Shown piece by piece: positions 56,725 to 64,000 of a DNA stretch of 64,000 nt (position 1 is its first letter; each line of letters opens with the position of its first letter). This DNA is from Patellaria atrata CBS 101060 (taxonomy: Eukaryota; Ascomycota; Dothideomycetes; Patellariales; Patellariaceae): contig MU006091.1 of assembly GCA_010093705.1 (NCBI GenBank), forward strand, positions 796,702-860,701, written 5' to 3'. Below the pieces are notes generated by a model, which made no database searches, had not been told where the DNA came from, and saw only the letters and a list, made by a program, of their open reading frames with translations. A program made the position numbers and the translations under genes.

Positions 56725-57104
56725 GGTGTAAATGTTGCTACAGTCTTTCTTGAGCGCGACCTTGAATTTTTCTGAGAAAATATTAAGCTCTATCGCAGCA
56801 GAGCGGGACAAAGGTTGTACCGCGCGTTCGACGCGGGTAAAGTCTTGGCATATTTGACCGCTTTGATCAAACCTTTAACGTTCCATGACGAAGCCCGAGG
56901 GTTCCGGCTAAGGATACAAGTATCAAGTCAAGCAGCATCAGCTTCATGCTTGCGAGGTTGTATATGCCAATCTAAGCACTTCCATACGCCGCATATCTAG
57001 GGCGCTCCCCAAGGATAACAGTCACGAAATATTTCCTTTGTTATCCTAAGCGCGTTACGTGTCGAGGTAAAGATATCGGGTCTTAACTTCTCTCTACAGC
57101 TATA
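56725..57104. other. Divergent promoter region
   Basis: About 380 bases between BRX1 and the DUF2015 gene. No coding signal, and no motif I can name with confidence. Confidence 0.45.
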
Positions 57105-57543
57105 ATGGCTTCATACGTCTTCTACTCTGTCGTTTTCTCCACATTCATTATCTCAACTGGTACGTATTCGTCCTTCTATCCCTCATCAGCGATCTAACGC
57201 GCAGCTAGTCCTATACTTCACCCGGTACCACTGGCTCCCCTTCATTCCAACATCTCGATTCCCTTCAATACCCTACCTCTATCACCGACTCCCCACAACC
57301 TTCAGCGGGGATATTGAAGCCGGCTTCTCCTCTTCCGCCTTCGACTTGAGCACGAACATAGACAGCGGCGACACGCGCGCGGGGCTAGATGAACGCGGAA
57401 AGAGGGAAATCCAGAAGATTATGAAGGCGCGGAAGGTGGGCTTTGATGAGGGGAGAAGGCTGTATATGGAACAGAGATTTAGGGATAATGATATTGGGGC
57501 TGATGGGAGACCGAGGGATCCAAAGTTCGTGAGCTTTTCCTAA
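57105..57543 (+). CDS. DUF2015 family small membrane protein
   Basis: Two exons (57105-57159, 57209-57543) encode 129 residues. A single N-terminal hydrophobic helix (YVFYSVVFSTFIISTVLYF) is followed by PFIPTSRFPSIPYLYHRLPT, STFSGDIEAGFSS-like residues and a conserved C-terminus GIGADGRPRDPKFVSFS-type (here DIGADGRPRDPKFVSFS). This matches my recollection of the fungal family DUF2015, whose function is unknown. The acceptor TAG at 57206-57208 restores the hydrophobic frame, in preference to the CAG four bases earlier. Confidence 0.82.
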
Positions 57544-58784
57544 CGGGGGAAGATAAGATGCGGGAGATTCGTTTCATTTGTGGGTTGGGTGCGATAGCGT
57601 GATCTGATTTTGATATCCTCGAGGAAACTGTATTCCCTGTATGAAGCGGCGTTATGGATTAACATGAAGTTTAATAGCGCCTTTTGCGGTCCCCTTCCAG
57701 ATTGGGGAAACAACAGCATTCTAATTTTATCAGTCTTCTATATCATCTCCTTTTCTCTTTGTATTTTTTTTGGGTATATTTCTTGTCGTTTGAGGATCAT
57801 GTTTGACATCATTGTATCCCAGTCAGTGTTTCGGAGTATCAGTATTATTTTGCTTCAAACTCCTTTCCAGAATTTGCTCTTCCGGCGTTGCTTAGCTAGA
57901 CACATATATGTCCTTTCTCCTCAGTTGACACTCGGCACCTGTTCCATCGTTAACATACTCTTGGCGAGTTACTGCTCTCGAGCTATCCAAACAATTTTCA
58001 TTGTCAGTACGAGCACGTCTTATGTACGAGTGGGATCCCTCTATAGCTTTTTGAATCTCTTGTACAGTAGAGTCAGGGACAGCTTGAAGACAGGAGATGC
58101 AACACTTGAAGCAACATTGACAGGTCACTTATACAAGTAAAGATCCGCCATACATCTCCTTTCCCTGTACAGTGAGGTTAAAGGTAAACCTGATAAAGTA
58201 GCCTTCACTAGATGAGGAATGCTCTATTTGGGGAAGCTCTAAAAATCTGTAGGGATTGCAACACAACATGACTTCAAAGAGCCTTAGTCATACTGCTACC
58301 TTCCTGAGGGGATAGTATTATCCCTGTTTACGTACAATAATTCGAGAGCCCTGTTCATCAAGTGACATGCACCAATTTAAGCAGTAGAAGGTTTCAAGGG
58401 GTTCCTGACTATAAAGATCGCACTTGACGATGTTCCATTGAAGACTGAGCCAGTGACCAGTGTCATACCGCGTCGCACTGGTTTATCAGTTTTAGTTAAG
58501 ATTTGTGCGCTATGTGGACTTATTAACAGCTAGATCCGTAAGATAATCAACGCCATGCAAATGCAGACCGAAGAGCTCTGTCAACCATGAGACCGTCCCA
58601 TCCAAGCACCTGAAACCATCTAGATAGATCCGAACGCCACGCTGAAGAAAGATATGCAGTATCAAAGGGGAGAAAATGGGTCGAGAGAGTACCCCCTATC
58701 CCATCAACATCGAGAGAGGTTGGGTACAAATGAAGCAGTGGCCAGAAGCAGCAAAGATCTCGATGTTCGTCGGTGCGACGGACA
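57544..58784. other. Gene-poor stretch
   Basis: About 1.2 kb. A plus-strand frame at 57610-58140 starts without ATG and looks random. A minus-strand frame at 57892-58128 contains DSTVQEIQKAIEGSHSYIRR, which could be a fragment of a fungal coiled-coil protein, but no gene model closes. The remainder is AT-rich. Confidence 0.35.
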
Positions 58785-59543
58785 TCATGATTTGTTTTCA
58801 ACCTTGGTATCCCCCTCATCATCATCGTCATCTGCTTCCTCTTCGTCACCACTGGCATCCCAGTCATGGTCCATATCCTCATCCGAGTCACTCCCTCCGA
58901 AGTCAGGCTCATCGTCCGAGTCAGCCCAGTCATCCATGTTGAAGTCGTCATTCTTCACCGTTTTGAACGCATCATGGTGAGTTGGCATAACGTAGTCGGG
59001 TGGGATATCCTCCTTGCTGGCTTCTAGATCCTTCTTGACCATCTTCTTGTACCCCTCGATGTCGTTTCGCAGCATAACACCGGCATCCACGTTAGCGGGT
59101 GAGGATACTTCGGCGTCGTCCAGTAAAGACAGAATAGAGAGGAGAACGGATTCCACGCGTTGGGCTGGTGACCAGCGCTCAGCGGCTAGTTCTCCCGATT
59201 GCTCGTCCTCCCCAGGTGCATGTAGAATGGATATGCAGAGGCGACCATCCGGGTAGATATTCGGGTGATACAGCGGTCGAAGAAACTTGAAATCTAGATT
59301 TGCCGTTAGCTCGGAAACATGTTATGACGCTAGATCGTTATTTGACTTACCGGGTGGCACATAGGGATATTCCTTCTTGAATGTCATCTTGGCCTTGAAA
59401 TAGCCACCGTAATAAAGAGAGTCCGGATTCAGGACGATGAGTGCCACACTCCATTCGTAAATGTTCTCGTTGATCAAATCAATATTGGTCCATGGTTCCT
59501 TAGAAAGAGTGCGGTACTCGTTCATGAGAATGCGTTCGGCCAT
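58785..59543 (-). CDS. CDC34: Ubiquitin-conjugating enzyme E2, Cdc34 type
   Basis: Two exons (59543-59351, 59293-58785) encode 233 residues. The UBC fold covers about 1-165: YRTLSKEPWTNIDLINENIY, then YHPNIYPDGRLCISILH with the catalytic Cys. It is followed by the acidic insertion typical of Cdc34 (APGEDEQSGELAAERW) and SPANVDAGVMLRND. The C-terminal tail of about 55 residues is strongly acidic (DDWADSDDEPDFGGSDSDED), another Cdc34 hallmark that engages cullin-RING ligases. It works with SCF complexes to ubiquitinate cell-cycle regulators. The intron keeps phase 1. Confidence 0.93.
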
Positions 59544-60956
59544 AGCGGGTGTCGTTCTTCTGTGAACGACGGCACCAGTATGGAGAGTTCGGGGGGTTGC
59601 CTACAATTAAAAATAGAAAGGTGTAGGACCGCAATATGAGGTTCGAAGGTTGAGACTTGTAGGTTATGAAAAGGTGGACTCAGCAGAAAGGTCCAGTGGT
59701 TCTAGCCAGCAGGGTAAGGCTGGGACGTGATGAGGGCCGCCGTGATCGCTGGGGTTCGCCAGCCGCTTTATGTTGTGCCGAGCTGCTGCTACTGTAAGTA
59801 ACGATTTGAAGGACTTTTTTTTTTTTTTGAACAAACGAATGGCTTCAGCAACTGGTAGATAAAGTTACCGTACCGGTAGTCAAACAGTGTATTTGATTTT
59901 GGCTCGAACGTATGATACAACCTGGCTTCACCTAACTGGTTCTACAAAGGGAGAGTGATACATCTCGGCGCAGCTGAACACGCCCTTTCTTCTTCCTTTT
60001 GTAACTCTCCATCTCGTGGTCTGTCATACTTTGTCATCGTACAGTACTGAGACAATTTGGTCTGCTGCGACAAATATCTCTGACTCCTCCCTCTCGACCG
60101 GACTGAACACGCGGTGTCCTTCGCTGTCCTGGTCCGAACGCAACAGTGCAGCCCCTATTTGCAAAAGATAGACGTAGTGCAGAAAGATCAGCATAAGTAA
60201 GGTACGAATGTACAGCCGTATTTGATTGCTCTCTCCAGATCTTATTATCGTCTAAACCTTCAAGTTCTATTTCCTTGAGGTGGGTACCTTTTGTAGTGGA
60301 AGATCATCCTCACTCCTGGAATTGAGATGGGATAACATTTCATCTCGAGCGCATTCTCAACTTCTCATCAGGATAACAGCTTCTCGCCTCATACAGTTAC
60401 GCTATTGCTACCCTGATCATGGATAGCAAAGAGAACAGCTATATGGACTACGAATTATACTTGGTGCAATCATCCTCAACTCGTACTTGATGTGCTGAAT
60501 CTGTCGTGCTTTGATATTGTCCAGCCAAAAGGTATAAACATGTCTCTCGGCTTCCTGTACCAGTTGTGAAGCGCCTAAATCCTTCGGTCTGTACCCCAAG
60601 GTCGGGCAGTCAAGCACCCATATCTGTCCGCTTTTCCGCCGATGTTAAGGGTTGCTCGGGTGGGTAAGATACGGTATTTCCTCCCTTCCATCGGTCTTGG
60701 CAAACGCTTAATTGCACCTTTTCCATCCATACATCTACCATTTTGCATGCCCAAGCACGATCCAACATACCAGCATTAACCACCTTTGCAAACTGCAAAC
60801 AACGTTGATAACACAGACTAATCAAGAGCAGAAGAACAACCAGACGTCCGAAGACAAAATTGCTCAATCCTACAAATACTGCGCGCAACCCCCCCAAGGA
60901 GCACGGCGCGCCAGCTCCCCTCACACGACGATCTCCTCTCATAACATCACACAGCG
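59544..60956. other. Long divergent region between CDC34 and POP2
   Basis: About 1.4 kb. A T14 run lies at 59815-59828. A minus-strand frame at 60417-60617 contains ASQLVQEAERHVYTFWLDNI, which looks protein-like but is isolated. The last 300 bases are C/A-rich and probably the POP2 leader. Otherwise nothing recognisable. Confidence 0.4.
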
Positions 60957-62522
60957 ATGCCGCCAGCAGTAAGCCGGTTCGCGCCTCAGAACCTCTCGAA
61001 TCCATTCAATCATCTCAACAACCATCATTCGTTACAGCAGAACTCCCATCTACAGCACTCGAATCACAACATACAGTCTCAGAACCTGAGCGGACATCCT
61101 GGCTTCGGGGGCGGCAATCCAGGTCTCTTTACACCTTCGACAGGCAATGGAGCCATTCCCGGAGCGTTCGGGGGTGGCGGAGGATTAGGAGGTGGAGGAA
61201 CGGGACTGGCGAGCCATGCGGCGCAGATGGGTTTCGCTCATGGAGCACAGTTACAACAGGAACAGGCGAGAGAAGCTGCAGGTTTAGCACAGACTAAGGG
61301 ACTCGGTGGCAGGATAAGAGAAGTATGGCGGGGAAATTTAGAAGCGGAGATGAGAAATCTACGGCAGCTGGTGGATAAATATCCATACGTCAGTATGGTA
61401 TGTTGACCTGAAGAACCCAAACGCGTTATCACAAAATTCATGTGCTAACGATTGGGATTCTAGGATACTGAATTCCCAGGCATAGTCGCGCGACCGATGG
61501 GTGAATTCCAAACTAAAGCCAGTTACCACTATCAAACCGTCCGCTGCAACGTCGACCTCCTGAAGCTCATCCAACTCGGCATCACCCTCTTCGACGTCGA
61601 AGGCGAACTTCCCCCCGCCCAGCCTGACTCCAAAACTCTCACCCGCGCTTCATATCACAACAACCTCATAATGTGTCCCTGCACCTGGACCTTCAACTTC
61701 CAGTTCTCCCTCGAAAAAGACATGTACAACAGCGACTACATCTCCGTCCTGACAAAAACGGGCGCCGACTTCGAAAAGCACGCAAGCCAAGGCATCGACC
61801 CCCTTGAATTCGGCTCCCTGCTCATAACCTCCGGCCTCACCCTCTCCGAAAACGTGCACTGGATCTCCTTCCACAGCGGCTACGACTTCGCGCACCTCGT
61901 CAAGCTGATGTGGGCCCAGCAGCTCCCCGCCGACGAGGAGGAGTACCGACGCCTCGTCCAGATCTTCTTCCCGCGCATCATAGACGTCAAGTTCCTACTC
62001 CGGCACGCGCAGAAGCTCGCCACCCGCTCCGCCCTCTCGGCCCCCGCCACCGCCATCATCAACGCCCTCGGCACCCAGAAGTCCGGCCTCCAGGACCTCG
62101 CCGACGAACTGGCTTGCGCGAGGCAGGGCACCCAGCACCACTCCGGCTCCGACGCCTGGCTCACCGGCCTCGTCTTCTTCGCCATGCGCGACAAGATCTT
62201 CGACGGCGACATCCCCGACGAACTTACCGGCCAGATGTGGGGTCTCACCGGCGTCGGCGCACCGGCTTCCGCGGCTATCCAGCAGGCGGTCCTCGCGGCC
62301 CAGGGCCAGGTTAATGGGCAAGCGGCGCAGGGTCAGCAGGCTCAGGGCTTCCACGGTGCGGGCGCACAGTTCAGGGACGGCCCTAGCACGCCGACGACGG
62401 GACATGCGGGACTGGAGCGCACGACGCCGGGTCCGGGGATGGCGGGGCTGGGACCTAGTGTTGGTAGCATGACGCCCGGTGGTGGCGGCGGCGTGTTCGG
62501 GAATTTCCAGTATGCGAAGTAA
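60957..62522 (+). CDS. POP2: CCR4-NOT deadenylase subunit Pop2/Caf1
   Basis: Two exons (60957-61397, 61464-62522) give 499 residues. The N-terminal 110 residues are Asn/Gln/Gly-rich. The DEDD nuclease domain starts at RIREVWRGNLEAEMRNLRQL, and the intron falls just before the DTEFPG motif holding the first Asp and Glu. ISFHSGYDFAHLV has the next Asp, and HHSGSDAWLTG the last His and Asp. A Gly/Gln/Pro-rich tail of about 110 residues ends FGNFQYAK. Pop2 shortens poly(A) tails as part of CCR4-NOT. Exon 2 is strongly GC-biased at third positions compared with neighbouring genes. Confidence 0.95.
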
Positions 62523-63090
62523 AAGGCTGGGAGGAGAAAGCGGCTTTGACATCCTGGCTGGGCGAGTTCTTTGAAATCGTTGACGAGGTTTTCTGCGCAA
62601 GGTTTGTGCTAAGATGTCTCTGGGTGGCCTTTTTGCCTGAGTTCGGACTTTTTCGGTCCCGGAGACGGCGGGTTGTGTATGTAACCCCTTTTACTGCACG
62701 AAACGTGGTCCGGCGCTGGATGGATGGGCTTGCGGTACTTTGTATCGACTTGAGTTGGTGCGGTGCTGGGCTAGCTAGGTAGGTCTCATAACCCGGACTA
62801 CGGGAGTTGAGTTCAGCGAATGCTCTTTCTGCTTGACCTTCTCGAGTCGTGGGACTTCAGTGTTTGCTTGTACTGTACACATAGCGTTGAGCCGACGAGC
62901 GAGAAAGAAGAATAAAGGAAGTTAGGAAGAAACGTCTCTCTCTGGCCAGTATCACAGGTTAACAGGATGGATAAATAATGTATATGTATTACAGCAGTGC
63001 TATCCACCCATAAACCTCGGGAGATTTTCTTTGCCAAAATACTACCTCAACTAATAGTGATACAATAACAGGGATCTATATATATCCCAT
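62523..63090. other. Intergenic region, convergent gene ends
   Basis: About 570 bases between the stop codons of POP2 and the sugar transporter. Presumed 3' untranslated sequence. No repeat or RNA gene seen. Confidence 0.45.
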
Positions 63091-64000
63091 TCACCCATCT
63101 ACAGGCTCATACCCAGCATCCTTCCTCTCCTCCGCGACCTTCGTGGTCAAATACGCCGCAACCAGCGCACTCAAGCCCCCAAACCGCAACACCCACGCGA
63201 CGCTATTATCTCCCGGTGCGCCTCTCGGGAGCTGCGTAAACTTGAAGATGACACTGGCGACCAGAGTCGCAACCGCCTGAGGTGCGGCCACGGCCACGTT
63301 GTGTATACCGAGCACGACACCAGCCTGGTCCTCAGCCTCGGTGACGCCATCGGCCAAGAGCTGTCCGTCGCGCGTGGGTGGGGCGCGTAGGAGACCCCTG
63401 CGTATGGCGTCGCGTTTGGAAATCTCGGAGGAGATGAGGGCGAAGGGAGCCCAGCCGGTGAGCGCCCACGGTAGACCGATGAGGGCGATCAGGGCCGTAG
63501 CGGCGGGAACGGAAGAGACGAAGAATGTCATGAACATGAGGAAGGCGAAGAAGATGTGGGAGAGGAGCCAGGCGCGACGGAGGGTGAGTGAGCTGATGCG
63601 GAATGAGGGGAAGAGGGAGAGGAGGCGTGATGTCCGTTGTGAGGAGGATAGCTTGGATGACTTGGAAGGTAATAGTCCGGATGAAGTAGGTGTGAGAGGA
63701 GTCGGAGTAACCTCTTGAGGCGCTTCGTACGTCGGTTGGATGACGAAGGGAAGGACTATACTTGCAGTGAAGGTGGTGATGGCAAAGATAAGGAGGGCGC
63801 GGGTGGCTATACGGGTAGCTTTTTCGAAGACGGCGTCAATTTCGGACTCGGACATATTGGGGTTCTCTTCGAACAACGGATCTGCGTAGATTTCACCACA
63901 GTAAGTGGTGATGTAAAAAAGGAAGGGAAACCAGCCCATCCAAGCAAAGAACTGCACTTGACACACTTTTTTGATCTGTGGAGGTAGTCGCCGCATGGAG
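63091..64000 (-). CDS. Sucrose/alpha-glucoside-type MFS transporter, 3' part
   Basis: A frame open from the right edge encodes the last 303 residues of a membrane transporter. VQFFAWMGWFPFLFYITTYC is typical of fungal GPH-type sucrose transporters related to S. pombe Sut1. Further membrane segments include LLIFAITTFTASIVLPFVIQ, LLSHIFFAFLMFMTFFVSSV and IGLPWALTGWAPFALISSEI. A glycine-rich GVVLGIHNVAVAAPQAVATL helix precedes the C-terminus. The protein should be a plasma membrane sugar/proton symporter. The visible ATG near 63996 is probably internal, since relatives have about half the protein before this point. Confidence 0.82.
   Translation of the reverse strand, partial: SMRRLPPQIKKVCQVQFFAWMGWFPFLFYITTYCGEIYADPLFEENPNMSESEIDAVFEKATRIATRALLIFAITTFTASIVLPFVIQPTYEAPQEVTPTPLTPTSSGLLPSKSSKLSSSQRTSRLLSLFPSFRISSLTLRRAWLLSHIFFAFLMFMTFFVSSVPAATALIALIGLPWALTGWAPFALISSEISKRDAIRRGLLRAPPTRDGQLLADGVTEAEDQAGVVLGIHNVAVAAPQAVATLVASVIFKFTQLPRGAPGDNSVAWVLRFGGLSALVAAYLTTKVAEERKDAGYEPVDG

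Noticed and set aside
57610-58140. A 176-codon plus-strand membrane protein
   Set aside because: It begins without ATG, has no intron signals or family match, and its hydrophobic character follows from T-rich sequence.
60610-61005. A minus-strand gene overlapping the POP2 start
   Set aside because: The open frame is antisense to the POP2 leader and N-terminus and has no domain. It reflects base composition.
61995-62600. A long minus-strand frame opposite POP2
   Set aside because: Strong GC bias at third positions of POP2 keeps the opposite frames open. The sense frame encodes a conserved nuclease.
1-64000. A secondary-metabolite cluster, CRISPR array, defence island or other organised system
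   Set aside because: I looked for polyketide or peptide synthases, terpene cyclases, NLR genes and regular spaced repeats and saw none. The genes are mostly single-copy housekeeping genes without a shared pathway.

Overview
This window looks like nuclear DNA of a filamentous ascomycete. The gene content (STE3-type pheromone receptor, POP2, SEC8, HSF1, CTR9, LAS21), the short introns (mostly 41-109 nt, GT...AG, often with a CTRAC/CTGAC-like branch motif near the acceptor) and the dense mixed-strand layout all point to Pezizomycotina. A helotialean Leotiomycete is my best guess from the overall look of the proteins; that placement is inference. Gene models below were assembled by eye from conserved protein sequence, splice motifs and reading phase. 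Every multi-exon model given with moderate or high confidence closes in frame.

Layout from left to right. 1-3.4 kb: the 3' end of an unidentified gene, an RRT8-type membrane protein, and a methyltransferase fused to a GFA zinc domain. 4-9 kb: a coiled-coil protein, a T5orf172 (GIY-YIG-like) protein and a small conserved protein. 9.9-17.1 kb: a GPI-anchored Ser/Thr-rich protein, a lipid-droplet hydrolase, V-ATPase subunit f (88 aa in four exons) and the exocyst subunit SEC8. 18.9-26.2 kb: an unknown charged protein, SND3/PHO88, RAD14/XPA and HSF1. 26.2-29.9 kb is gene-poor, with a SINE-like repeat and a Ser/Thr-rich gene whose reading frame breaks. 29.9-37.5 kb: divergent CTR9 (Paf1 complex) and LAS21/GPI7 (GPI anchor synthesis, nine exons). 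38.8-44.8 kb: the STE3 receptor, a Fot1/pogo-type transposon with intact 37-bp inverted repeats but a broken transposase and an assembly gap, then a membrane/coiled-coil protein.

45.2-52.7 kb: an HSL-type esterase, ribosomal protein eL41 (25 aa, last exon 7 nt), an FHA-domain Ser/Thr kinase and a xylose-reductase-type aldo-keto reductase. 53-64 kb: two F-box-like proteins arranged head to head, BRX1, a DUF2015 protein, CDC34, POP2/CAF1 and a sugar transporter cut by the right edge.

Most genes are housekeeping: secretion (SEC8, SND3, LAS21), transcription and mRNA decay (CTR9, HSF1, POP2), ribosome production (BRX1, eL41), DNA repair (RAD14) and ubiquitination (CDC34). They form many divergent pairs but no evident functional cluster. 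I saw no biosynthetic cluster, defence island or convincing new system. The items most worth following up are the methyltransferase-GFA fusion, the degenerate transposon upstream of STE3, the SINE-like element, the frame-broken Ser/Thr-rich gene, possible upstream ORFs of HSF1, and the two very small spliced genes that simple ORF calling misses.
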